A DNA stretch of 64,000 nucleotides from Mytilus californianus. Taxonomy: Eukaryota; Mollusca; Bivalvia; Mytilida; Mytilidae. Shown here one piece after another: positions 10,407 to 22,149 of this stretch (position 1 is the stretch's first letter; each line of letters begins with the position of its first letter). The stretch covers positions 56,692,247 through 56,756,246 of the forward strand of contig NW_026262604.1 in NCBI RefSeq assembly GCF_021869535.1, written 5' to 3'. Below the pieces are notes generated by a model, which saw nothing but the letters and a program-made list of their open reading frames with translations, searched no databases and had not been told where the DNA came from. The position numbers and the translations under genes were made by a program.

Positions 10407-13400
10407 CTAGGATGAAATTTGAAAAAAAGGCAGGACAGGAGTTTTGAGTAAAAAAAAAGGCAGGATGAGCAACTTGGCAAAAAAAAAAGGCAGAATGACA
10501 ATTTATGTAAAAAAAAGTCAGGATAAAGTATTAAAAAAAAGGCAGGACCGAATAGAGTGAAAAATAAAAAGGCAGGACAGAGATTGCAACTAAAAAAAAA
10601 TGCAGGACCAAATTTTTCATCCTAGCCCCCCCCCCCCCCCCCCCCCCCCATAAAAATCAAATTGTAGCTCCCTTATAACACAATGTCATCTGTTTTGTAT
10701 GTAAAATATTCTCATGTGTATTAATCAGATTTATTGAGCAAATTAATCAATTACAATCTAGTTATGATAATCTCAAACCAATTCTAATATATTTTCAATG
10801 GTAAAGTTTAACCGCAATGTAGTGATGCAATTGTACTTGTTAAAATTACTTTATATTGCTATTAGCAGAAGCTTGATTGTGATATGGATTCATTTCAGAT
10901 GTCCAACAGAGTAAATGCAACCGGAGATAAGTTTTGCAGAAAGGTTAATGAACAAAATAAAAGTAACCCTGACGGTTTTGACGTCACTGAGTAAGTAAAA
11001 TTACAACTATCAAATAATCATCTACGCATAATAAAATCTAAATACCTTGATGATGTTGATTACAATCTTGATCGCCCATCTGTGACTTATGTCTAACACT
11101 AGATATTAATATCACCGTTAAAAGTCAGATGTGAATTATGTTTAGTCTTCAAACAACTGTCATTTACTATGCATTATGACGTACACATCACATTATGACG
11201 CCGTAATTGTGATGATATCAAGGCGGTAAAGGCCGTATTAACAAGTCTTACTTTACTAAATTTAACATTAATAAAACATGATAAGATTCGTACTTTAATG
11301 ATAGTCATATAACACGTAATATGTAGTTTTTCACATAACAATAAACAAAGTATTTTTTTTTCTGTTTTAATACACGATTTTCGTGCAAAGAATATAACTC
11401 TAGATGAAAATGAGGATAGTGTCAAAAAAATGTAGTGTCAATTCAGTTTAATGTGTGCTCTTTAATTTCAGAATATGATTTGATAATATGTCAAAAAAAT
11501 GTAGTGTTGTTTCAATTTAATATATGTTAATTTGAGAATATGATTTTGAGTATCTTTTTTTTTACTCCATTTTCAGTTTGATAGACAGATATACACTGGA
11601 TGCGTTTGCCGACTCCGGATTTGATTTTAAAGCTGACAGCTTAGACAACGAAGATGCACTATTGTATCGTTTTATGAAGCAGTTCAACCAATCAGCTGCT
11701 GCTGACAATCCTGTTGCTGGTCTTGCACGTGAGTATTTTACTTTGCCTACCCTTCCAGAGCACCTGACTACACACCAGTTTTGGTGACATTCTATTGCTC
11801 AATCATAAGTTTTTTATGTAGTGTTTTGTAATCTAGTTTTTCCGTCGTTTATATCTTTTTTGGCCATGGTTTTGTTGGTCTCTCTTTGACTTCTGAGGTT
11901 TGAATATCACTTTGACGTTTAAATAAGTTTCGTTTCTTTTTCTTTACTTTTTCGGAAGACGGTAAAGATGATGGTAAAAACGATACTTTCTATTCTTTTT
12001 GTTTAAATTTGATTAATAAGCAACATACAGAAACAATAACACATATAAAAAAGGGTTACATGCGATCCAGCTGTATAATGTGTACTTTAAAATTTAAAAA
12101 ATTTACAAAAATAGTAGCTATGTCTCCTAAAGCTTTTAAAGTAATTAATTAGACAAGAGTGTTTTTCTTAAGATGAAGATATTATGTCAAAAATGATATA
12201 AATGTCAACTTATAATCAATTATGATTTACTGCTAATAGACCACACATATGTTTTACAGTGTTAATTTGTTGTACAATTAAAGACCACACAATGCCTAGT
12301 ATATCATTACGTCCATCAGTTCCCGAAGCGAAAGAACGTATTACTAACAAAAATGCACCAAAAAATGAATCCTCATTTGATAATTGCAATTAAGCAAATG
12401 TTTGATAAATAAATATATTTTTTGCAGGTGTCTATCCTGGACTTACACCATTTCTTCAGCTTTTCGACAGGAAACACAAACAAATCCATGAAGAAAACAT
12501 GAAACAAATACGTGAACATGTCGTTAGGAAAAGACAAGAGTACTCACAATCATCCAGCGACGAGCAAAAGAATTTCTTAGGACAAATGATAAATTGTTCA
12601 TTTTTTGATCGGGACGAATATGGAATATACCGACGACGCCAATTAAAAGATGAAGAGATAATTGGACATATAAACTCTCTGATTGGAGGAGGATTAGGAA
12701 CGCTGAATGCATGCTTGTCTTTTGTAATCCATATGCTTGCAATGAATCCAAATGCTCAACAAAAAGCTTTTCAAGAAATTATCAAAATTTGTGGATATGA
12801 GGTTAGTTTCGGATTTTTTTTAATTAAACTATTATTATAATTGAATGTTAAGTTTTATTGGTTAATTATTGCTCTTTCCTTTATAAATTTAATTTTACTT
12901 AAAAATTTTCTCACCAGCTAGTATAACTTGAGAATCAATTTGCATTTGAATATCCTGACAAATTGTGTTTAGTGAAATAATGTGGAACTCTTAATTCTAA
13001 ATTTTAAAAAAAAAGTGACATTAATGTTAAATTCTCGTACTCCTTCATTTCAGAAATCGCCAACGTTTGATGACATACAAAAAATGGAATATTTACAAAT
13101 GATTTTACACGAAACATTACGACTACTGCCGTGTGCTCCTGGGTAAGTAGACATGTTGCAATTTCTAACTTCAAAATGTGCAAAATTAATTGGAAGTACA
13201 TGTATTTTATGTTGAAATTTAAAGAGGAGTAACATATAAAAAGGTAACCTACATATATAATGTGTTATATTTTTTTGGTGTTTTTTTGTGAATTCTTTTT
13301 TATCCTTTCAAATTGGACTTTCAAAACAACAAATATACAATAAGAAGATGCTGTATGTTTATTGTGATTGCCAATTTCCAACTATCCACGAAAGACAAAC

Positions 13401-15272
13401 AGACGATGATGTGAACAACCGGCCTTCAACTATGAAAAACAAAACCAATACTGTATGATAAGATACCGTATACTAAGTAATAAGATATCCCCCCCCTGGG
13501 ATGACAAAATATTTCGCAATTCAATAGAAATTACCAACGACCTTGCGTTTTCTACAAAAAAAACCCCAAAAAACATTATAGGGGAGATCAACCAACGACG
13601 CAGGTTTGATAAAAAATATTTGGCATATCTCTTATTCTATATTATACACTATATGTATTTACACGTGTTCATTAATATCTTCTAAATTTCAGAGTGACGC
13701 GGAGAGTAACTGAAGATTGCAATATAAATGGAGTAGAGTTTAAAAAAGACGTTGTTGTACGAGTAATGACGTGTACTTTATATTCAGATGAAAAAATATA
13801 CCCACAGCCAGAGAAATTTATTCCTGAAAGGTACGTATAATCTAAAGACCAAATTAATCCTTACTATATTTATAGGTCTGAACTCCAAACAAATCAATGC
13901 ACTTTTATGATCGAAATAAAAGTTTTTGTAAAAGGTCGCTGTTATAAATGTACACGCATGTAAACAAAGCTGATGAAAAAATCAGAAAATTTTTGGAAAG
14001 CTTCAAATAATTGAAATTGTAACATTAACGCAATCGCCGTGGTATAGCATTTTTGCGCTAATGCGGCGTAAAGCCATCAACAATCAATCAATCAATCAAC
14101 CAATCATTAATGCGATATATGTATATAAACATATGTAATAAGAACACTTGGTTTCAATAACCGGTGTACAAGGAACTGTTGTGAGAACTTTTAATTCTGT
14201 GTCAGTGGCCGGTTTATAAGGTACTTTATAAGAAATGTTAATCAGTTTAACCTGTCACGATCCATTACTCTGTCGTGACATGTTCACACTTAAATATGAA
14301 TGGAATATATAGGTCAAAATCTGAACTTATCGTAGTATTTGTAATCGGTGTCCACATTATTGAAACGAAGTCTTATTGCTGTTTTAATGCAAAGTATCAT
14401 TGCTAGTAGATCTTTGCCTTAATTTGTTTAATCTATTCTCAACTATTGTACACTCGTGGCAAATTCGAGGCTGAAATATTGTATCAATAGGCATTTGTAT
14501 TTGTAGAAGACAATTTTTGTTTTGGTTTGATGGGTTTCGTGAGACTGTTGTTTCATTCACGATTATTTCTCACCTCCTTTAATCTCTAAGTATTAATCAA
14601 TGTCAGCATGCACGACACAGACACGTAATCTTAACGAATAACATTTCCAGGTACCTTTCAGTTTGCAATTTACTCTAATATTTTAAAAGAAGATGCCAAA
14701 AATATTAATATATGTTTGTGAAATTAAGAATAACATCTTTTAAGTACTTTTATTCATTGTTTCAGATTTTCTCCTGAAGAAGTACAAAAGCGTCATGCAT
14801 TTTCTTATCTGCCATATGGACAAGGTCCACGCATGTGTCCTGGTCTCAAGTTCGCTGACCTCCAAGTCAAAGTTGCAATGGTGAAACTTTTACAGAGATT
14901 TGTGATAAAGCCATGTTCCCGGACAATCGTAAGTTTACTTCTGTCACGCTAAATTGGTTTTGACATACATTTGCAGAATTTAAAACCAATTTGTTTCTGA
15001 GTAAAGAATTCTATGTAAAATATTGTTAAAATTTGCCACAAATAGTATGAAGATATTGTTTTAATTAGTCATGTCTCTATTTGATTAAAATTATATGAGT
15101 TATCATGAATTAAAAATGTATCTATGACAACATGAACAACAGTTTTTGTTTCTATTTGTAGGATCCTCTTCCAACAGCCTTGAGGCCAATGCTTTGTCCG
15201 AAGGATGGCGTTTTCGTACAGTTAGAGGATCGTGTTCGACCGAATGTGAGATCAAATACTTGCTCTGCGTGA
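7863..15272 (+). CDS. cytochrome P450, CYP3-clan type (12 coding exons, 523 residues)
   Basis: Exons: 7863-7948, 8544-8640, 9057-9109, 9698-9794, 10047-10166, 10899-10990, 11577-11728, 12428-12801, 13054-13142, 13693-13830, 14766-14928, 15162-15272. All junctions are GT-AG and join in frame (1572 nt with stop). A hydrophobic N-terminal anchor (about residues 7-29) and the IPGPKP hinge (43-48) suggest a microsomal enzyme. The C-helix has W133xxxR137, the K-helix has E377-T-L-R380, the PERF box is 431-434, and the haem loop YGQGPRMCPG carries ligand Cys457. The family inserts one oxygen atom from O2 into lipophilic substrates using electrons from P450 reductase; the substrate here is unknown. 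Clan 3 is judged from the hinge and the WKRQRS and helix I-to-J sequence. Two oddities: the I-helix reads GGLGTL, so the usual acid before Thr324 is Gly323, and the usual haem-loop Phe is Tyr450. No frameshift or internal stop is seen, so it looks functional. Confidence 0.93.
8152..8224 (-). repeat. family B repeat fragment in P450 intron 1
   Basis: Reverse complement of the end of 5158-5345: aaaattgagaac, gtgtcaaagagacaacaacc. Confidence 0.75.
9482..9675 (+). repeat. tandem duplication in P450 intron 3
   Basis: Two adjacent copies of about 95 bp, each with gctatcgagg.ctccgatc, ttgtatccgcccc and accgtttgtgttaaggtat. Each copy contains an internal inverted pair, gctatc/gatagc. Confidence 0.85.
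10356..10675 (+). mobile_element. G-tract TIR element (MITE-like), copy 1, in P450 intron 5
   Basis: The ends are inverted: AGGGAGCTAC at the left and GTAGCTCCCT at the right, each flanked by TA. Inside these lie a poly-G run of about 29 at the left and a poly-C run of about 25 at the right, then ctaggatgaaa and tttcatcctag. The core is a degenerate tandem array of poly-A plus ggcaggac/ggcaggat. It has no coding capacity. The TA flanks would fit Tc1/mariner-type target duplication. Partial copies lie at 29241-29505 and, inverted, at 37826-38081. Confidence 0.8.
11419..11547 (+). repeat. tandem duplication in P450 intron 6
   Basis: tgtcaaaaaaatgtagtgt occurs at about 11420 and 11488, each followed by tca.tttaat and gaatatgatttga. 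The period is about 69. Confidence 0.75.
14030..14105 (+). repeat. short dispersed repeat with caatcaatcaatc tail in P450 intron 10
   Basis: gcggcgtaaagccatcaac is followed by caatcaatcaatcaaccaatc units. A related tail (gcgttcaacagcaaaaatca) is at about 54940-54965. Confidence 0.55.
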
Positions 15273-15704
15273 ACTGATTTTGCTATAATATATGACAATT
15301 ATGCAAACACTCTTGCCATGACAGATCACTTTAGTGATTAAGTGCATCAACTGTTGCCAAGCAGACGACAAACATCGCCAAGACGTAGACCGGAGAGACT
15401 CACGTGATGTGGTATGCTAATTTTTATGACGAATACTCAGTTGTAGACAATGTCCTTCTTCTGTTGTTGATTTTTACATTGCTGTAAATTGTTCGATTAT
15501 ATATGAACATTTTACGTTAAATGTTATTGTGACGTGGACTATGTTCTAAATACTTCGAATCGTAAATGTGATTGACCGTTATTATGAAGTGGACTATGTT
15601 CTAGAGTTCTTAAAATTGTATAGGTGTATGTCCTTCTTAACCAATTTTGCAACTCACATTCAACTCGAATTGGTTGCATGAGCTACACTGTATGTTTTAT
15701 GAAA
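15273..15704 (+). other. 3-prime flank of the P450
   Basis: Non-coding, with a duplicated phrase (gtggactatgttcta at about 15534 and 15592). The first clear AATAAA downstream is at 15705, at the head of a dispersed repeat, so that repeat may supply the poly(A) signal. This is inference. Confidence 0.35.
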
Positions 15705-16010
15705 AATAAAGGCAACAGTAGTATACCGCTGTTCGAAACTCATAAATCGATAGAGATAAAAACAAATCCGGGTTACAAACTAAAACTGGGGGAAACGCAT
15801 CAAATATAAGAGGAGAACAACGACACAACAAAAACACAACATTAAAATGTAACACACACAGAAACGAACTATAATGTAACAATGGCCATTTTCCTGACTT
15901 GGTACAGGACATTTTAAGAAAAAAATGGTGGGTTGAACCTGGTTTTGTGGCATGCCAAACCTCTCGCTTTTATGGCAATGTTAAATATAACATTAAAATG
16001 ACAACACTTA
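15705..16010 (+). repeat. family C dispersed repeat, longest copy
   Basis: Begins aataaaggcaacagtagtat and includes aaatccgggttacaaac, gggaaacgcatcaa, atggccattttcctgact and ctggttttgtggcatgcc. Shorter copies are at 19139-19265 and 22891-23094. Confidence 0.8.
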
Positions 16011-17734
16011 TCAAACAAACATGATAAGAGGTTAAGTAGTCTGAAACTTCATTTAAGTTCTTGGACAGCAATCATTTTGATTGTCAAGAATTAACTTTAG
16101 AAGATTATTGTTACATATGAGTTCAAGTAGACTAGTAATTTATTTATTCATTTGTATGACAAAGATGTTTTTTTTAAATATAATGCAACAAATATTATCC
16201 ATGGACAGATTTTTTATGAATAATCTTAAAGATAACCAATGTTTATTTTAACTTTCGATTTTGTTTAACAACAGGGACACAGTGCATGTTTGCATACTTC
16301 CATTTTTAATAGAATAATAACTGATTTTGTCTTAAATCTGAATGAATTTAATTAACAAATAGTTTCTATGGTAACGGAGGTTCAAAATAAGCCTTACAAG
16401 TAGTATTAAACGAATGAATTTATCATGAATTTACTAACACTCAATTAGTTAACTAACGAGATGGTTATAATTATCTGACTTCCAAATGATATCTAATTAT
16501 TTGACAATTATATTTTTTACCAGTCAATATACAGCTAATGATGCAGATTTTGCGATATACAAAACAGTTGTGTAGTAAAACCCCTAAGTCTTCTGAAATT
16601 AGCCGTTTCTGAACCTTAATCATTTGGGTTAATAATTTCACAAGCGTACACCAAAACGTTTTGATTGGTTAAAACGTCCTTAACAATAGAAATTCAACCA
16701 ATGACGTAACGTTATTTTCATTTTCGGATACGAACAATACAATTACACATAGTCCTTTAGATTTTGCATGAAGGAAATATAGACATGAAATCTAAAAAGT
16801 TCAAGATGAAAATTTTTTATAGAATATGTAATAAGACAATGATTCATTTCGAATTTCCTTGACCATTTTCGGATACAGCCTATACTTTTTGACAGAGTGT
16901 CCATAAATGTGCGTCTAACTATTCATAGTTATGATACCTTTTTATTATATCACTATATTTATTATGGCACACAAAGCAAAGAAACAATGACGTTGTTGTT
17001 TTAACAGAAAAACGTAGCCTTTTATACAAATGAATTGATTTAATGTACGTGTGCTTACGTGTCAGGACTGTGTAGTGAAAAGAATGACGGACAGAACCTC
17101 TACTAATTTCACATATTACTATTAATTGTTACATGATATAATCATTGAGAAATCCTATAGTATAGTTTTGAAAAGCATAATGAATATTGAGTTTTTCATT
17201 TCTGTTGTGTGGAAATATTTTGTGTACGCCTGTAATTTGTAAAACAGTTGATAAAATATATTATTAAGTTAAACTTGATGACAATATTGTGGGTTTGAAT
17301 GTATGTGTTGAGTGAATGTATGTGTTGTTCACATGAGTGTGTATCTGTGTGAGTCTGCTATAGTGCAACATGGGAGAGATATATATAGAGTTGTACTGAA
17401 CTGAGCGTGCGAGTTCTATTACAGTCTGTTTTAAGTACTATTAACTGTTTCCAAGAATATCAGAATAAGTAACTTTACAACAGATCGTCTTAATTGTACT
17501 GATTTAGATTTACAACATACTGTTGAATAATCTCTCAAAAATATTACATTTAAAAAGTTTTTAATATGACATAATACATGTACTTCGCCTAGTTGATTAC
17601 AAACGTGTGTAATGGTTAAAAAATTCCTTCAAATCAATATCGTTGAAGTGAACATACTGTGTTGTTAGAATCCATTACAAAATGAAGGAGAAAATATGTT
17701 GAATATCCAGATATATATATATATCTATCCAAGT
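16011..17734. other. no gene seen
   Basis: AT-rich. A short inverted motif (ccaaaacgttttgattgg) is near 16653. Open frames are short and unsupported. Confidence 0.5.
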
Positions 17735-17870
17735 CTAAATTGAAAACAACGTTCAAACCTATGATTGCGTTGGATAAAAACCGCAACTTTTATACGTGTG
17801 CATGCAAAACAAATTTCTTGTTAGAGGGGTCTAAATACAGCACAAACAACATTTTCGAAAAGACCAAAAT
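17735..17870 (-). repeat. single inverted fragment of the 540-bp satellite
   Basis: Reverse complement of about 42270-42400 in the satellite array, including acgttcaaacctatgattgc and taaatacagcacaaacaac. Confidence 0.8.
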
Positions 17871-18164
17871 ATATCTATATCAATACCTACTATTTTCCAA
17901 CTGGCTGATATGTTATTGTTTATCCCGATATAAAGTTTCAGTTAAATTATAAAAGTAAAAAATATTCAACATTGAGAAGTCCACGTGAATGCATTATCCT
18001 GTGAAATGCACCTGTACATGTTGACAATGAGATTAATGATACTAGGAATTTTATATTGTACTTATTTATAATATATATGATATTTATTTGTTACATTTGA
18101 GTTGAAAATGGCATTTTATATGAAAACTTAATAAAAAGTAAAACTTGTTTGTGCCTTGTTTATT

Positions 18165-18860
18165 GCAATGAATACAAGATATACGTAAGACTAAATTTAC
18201 TAAATAATTCAAATTTTGGTGACTATGTTGAAGGCATCTATTCCATCGAACTTGCGATAAAGGATACAACAGATACAGTTCGGTCTGCCTCATATCTTCA
18301 CTTACATCTGGAAATTGACAATGGGATCAGTTGAGAAAAAAACTTAACGACAAAAGAGATGTTTTCAGCTTCCAAGTTGTGAAACACCCATTTCTATGTA
18401 GCAACATTCCAGCAACTCCTGCATATCGAGTATATATCTCTCATTTGATACGATATTCCAGAGGTTGCATTTCCTATCATGATTTCCTTGATAGAGGGTT
18501 ACTGCTTACAAGGAAGCTATTGAACCAAGAGTTTCAAGTTGTGATATTGAAATCATCCCTTTAGAAATTGTACGGACACCATCATGAGTTGGTTGACTAT
18601 TATGGAATATCTGTGCAACAGATAACGACGGATATGTTCCAATTGTCATAACCACAATCCCGTCATCTTTTCTACGAAAGTGACCTACCGAATTAGATTT
18701 ATCACCGGGTTTGTACTTACATGAGCAACACGGCAGGTGGCAGTTGTGTTTTGTGCACTTTTGTTTGTCTTTTCGTCGTTTTTTTTTTGTTTTTTGCCAT
18801 AACATTGTCAGTTTGGTTTCGACTTATAAGTTTGAATATCCTTTTAGTATCTTTAACATC
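18165..18860 (+). pseudogene. decayed Penelope-like reverse transcriptase fragment (C-terminal part)
   Basis: Two frames together give a familiar mollusc RT tail: IKDTTDTVRSASYLHLHLE (18255-18315 region), then after a stop and frame change DKRDVFSF, PFLCSNIPATPAYRVYISHL, IRYSRG, HDFLDRGLLLTRKLLNQ. The conserved blocks downstream of RT motif C are present; motifs A to C are missing. The sequence after 18565 fits the usual 3-prime part of this element. It is dead (stop and frameshift near 18332) and 5-prime truncated. The family resembles the RTs at 25560-27801 and 39990-40540, whose motif A has the Penelope-type form. Confidence 0.75.
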
Positions 18861-19138
18861 TCGTTTGCGACAGAATATCGACATTCATAATCAACATATC
18901 AAATTAACATGACTGTTTATGCTGATTCTAAACAAAATCCTTTGAAGGCGTAATGATTTATATTTTAATCTGGGTAAACATGCTTTATTTATTTGAATAG
19001 AGTTGGAGTGGAAGGAGGTTGAGCGATCCTGATGAAGGTAATCCAGAAATCAAGAAGGCTCAGGACGCACCAAATATACTTAACTTCTTATTTTCATTTC
19101 AGAAATATTTCTTTTGTGTCTGTCCCTGTTTAAGATCT

Positions 19139-19265
19139 AAATAAAGGCAATAGTAGTATACCTCTTTTCAATAGTCATAAATCGATTTAACTGAAACAAA
19201 TCCGGGTCACAAACCAAAATTGAGGGAAACACATTAACTATAAGATGAAACAAAACGAAACATTA
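19139..19265 (+). repeat. family C dispersed repeat copy
   Basis: ataaaggcaatagtagtata, aaatccgggtcacaaacc and gagggaaacacattaact match the copy at 15705. Confidence 0.8.
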
Positions 19266-20875
19266 AGGCATTTAATCCAGTGGTTGTCGTTAGTTTCCGT
19301 CCTATTATCTTCTAAAAGTTGCACCGACTTAGTGATCAGCATGATTCTTATTTCCGAACAAACGACTTTTAGTTTCTGAAAATACATTTTATGAAGTTTG
19401 GTCATGATCAAATATAAACTTAGGAGAGCATTACTACCACCAGATCTTGGATAGAACAGCCAGATAAATCAGTAATTTAGCCGCCAGGAGGAGCTGCAAC
19501 CTTAGTTTTAGTACAATTACATTATTTATGAACTAGAAATGTATATTTATAATCATCACAGTTCCAAGGCAATGACTGTGAGTTTCGGGGACTGTTTTTC
19601 CAGTATTGACGGTACCTATCCAGTGGTTCTAAAAAGTATGATAATATTTCCGTTCTCATGTCCATGATTTGTATATTCCCTTAATCAGGTGTTCTCGTGA
19701 CACAAAGATTTAAAAGTACAAAATATAAAACAAAATGAAGAGCCGAAATTGAACAGCAACTTTGCCTGAGGGCGTTGCCTTAGTTTTAGTACAACGACAT
19801 TATTTAAAGGTATTAATAGTACTTAACATAAAAATAATATATATATATATACATGTAGTTATAAATCAAACCAGAACGTTAGTACTTGCTGTTGGGTGAA
19901 TGAAACATATAGATAAGCAAGCATTTCTGAACTTTTAGCCTTGGAATACTTTTCAGTTTCGTGTTTGATTTGCGCTTCCAACTTTTGAATATCGTCTGGG
20001 GTAAAACAAATTATACGCTTGATGTCTTTGGTGAGTTTTTAAAACAACTGGCTCGTTGCCATTGCTGGTGAACGTTTTGTCTCAAGGGTAGCAGCTGTCC
20101 AGTAACCAAAACTTTGTTTTGACATAAAATATCATTGTTATCTTCATTTTTGGTATTATTTTTCATTACTCAAAACACTAAGGGTTTTCTACATTGAGGT
20201 GGTACATAACACTACAGGGAGATAACTCTGTAAAATCTGCTGAACGTTTTAATCACGTTCTATCGTTAAGGAAATATTAAGCTTCTATATATGTAATGTG
20301 TTTTATTTGGCTTTCCCACTGTTTTATTCGAATACCACTGATTAATATTCCGTCGAAAAATCGCGCGTATGGTGTGACAAAATATAAACTAGGTGTCTTT
20401 GTTGAGACTAATACGCTTTAAACCAAAAGTTTGGTAAGCTAAAACTACTAAATGTTTGAGAACATAAAGATAAACAGCATTAAACGTTTAATATCAATTT
20501 TGACTGATGGAGTAGCAAAATTAGAAGGCGTGCTTCTGCATCAAATTCAATCGGTTTGCTCGTGGCCTAAACAGTAGAAAGGAAAACATAACACTTTTGC
20601 AAGCATTAACGCCACAATGGCTTAAACAGAAAATCCAATCAAAAGTCTAAGTGTAATTATGCCTATTTTTCAGACAAAACTTTTAGCATAAGTACAGCAA
20701 GCCTTGAAACCTACTGTTCAGTGACGTATCTGTCTGAAGAAAACGGACCTTCATCAAAATTGCCACCGATGTGCTAGCCTGAATGCTGATTTTCAGATCC
20801 TTGAGTTATTTTGAACTAGCTAAGAAAGTAGCATGTAGTTGAAAATAATATTCAATGGTTATTAACTTTCTTCTA
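19266..20875. other. no gene seen
   Basis: Non-coding. A motif near 20205-20260 (agggagataactctgtaaaa) looks like another dispersed bivalve repeat but has no second copy here. Confidence 0.45.
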
Positions 20876-20925
20876 AAAATGTGGAGATGTGGTGTGATTG
20901 TCATGGAGACAACTATCCACTATAG
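20876..20925 (-). repeat. family A terminal fragment
   Basis: ggagatgtggtgtgattg.catggagacaactatccac matches the family A end in inverted orientation. A weaker copy is at 21944-22000. Confidence 0.6.
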
Positions 20926-20964
20926 CTAGAATGATCTTGTTGAAAGCAATTATAGATCACCTTG

Positions 20965-21080
20965 AAGCTTTTGTCATTTTAAACCTTTTTTATTCGAACG
21001 TCATTTATGAGTCTTTAGTAGACGTAACCAGCGTCTGGCAGTTTTTTTTCAATCCTGGTATCTATGCCGAGTTTATTATT
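20965..21080 (+). repeat. hammerhead-bearing dispersed repeat, decayed copy 2
   Basis: Same unit as 2222-2330 and 33685-33800. The ribozyme part (20999-21040) keeps stem II (GTCT/AGAC) and stem I but has TTTATGA for CTGATGA and GTAA for GAAA, so it is not expected to cleave. Confidence 0.7.
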
Positions 21081-22149
21081 TTTTTCTCTCTAAAACACAT
21101 GTATTGCATGTTATTTAAATACCATGTCTACATCATTTGACTAGGCATCCCGGTAAGGTTAGTTCGCTGTACAAACGAAAGTTTATAGTAGATTTACCTC
21201 TATCTTAAATTTAGTATCTTCAGAAGAATAAAAGTACAATACGTAGAGTTGCTTAAGTGCGAATGTTCGAAATGTCATTAAACTGTCTAATGTAAACACC
21301 TAGTAGGACTAATAACTTTGAAATGTTCTAATTATAGTAACAAAACGTTAAATTTGTTTTGACAAACTATTTATGATGTCCTGTCTTCGTAAATCTTTCT
21401 AGTGGGACAAGCGTGGACAATTTCACACATAATTTACCCCAAGAAGTTTCAAATCTTGTCGTAAAAGGTAAAAATTATTAGCTTTCGGATTGTTTAGATG
21501 ACAATTGTGCTTTGATCTCACGATAAAAAGCTAGAAAAAAACGTTTTGTTCATTATTTTATGTGACATGCATAACGCTTTAATTCAAACAGAATTGCATG
21601 ATGCATTTTAAATACGATTTTTTGCCATACATTTCAGTTTATGTTAACTGTGTGTGATATCGCCCTGAACACATATACACCGGTGAGACATTCATTTTGT
21701 GCCACTGACATAGCATTAAATCTTAATTAAAAACAGAACTAAATACTGTTGTTTATATCAAATAGAATGGATATGATATATTAATTCAAAATTCAGTCCT
21801 ATGCCTGACAAATCGAAGTTACAGCGTTGTCATTTCTTTTTTCAACGTCAAAGTCACACCCGGGACTTCAACATACAGCAAACAAAAACGATTTCACTCA
21901 GGCAAAGTTGACCTTGAACGGATTTGGCTATTCCATTTAGTATACAAATAAGGACATTTGATATGATTGACAATGAAACAGCTGTCCACCAGAGTCGAAA
22001 TGACGTGGGTGTAAGCAAATATATGTCGCCATACGGCATTCAATTTACGGATATAAACGATAACGTTAGGTATACATTGTCACTATGTATGATACATCAA
22101 AGTCCGCACAGATTACCAAAGAAATGCAGTAATACAGGTTTGACAACAT
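21081..22149. other. no gene seen
   Basis: AT-rich, apart from the weak family A end at 21944-22000. The LINE begins near the right edge. Confidence 0.45.
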
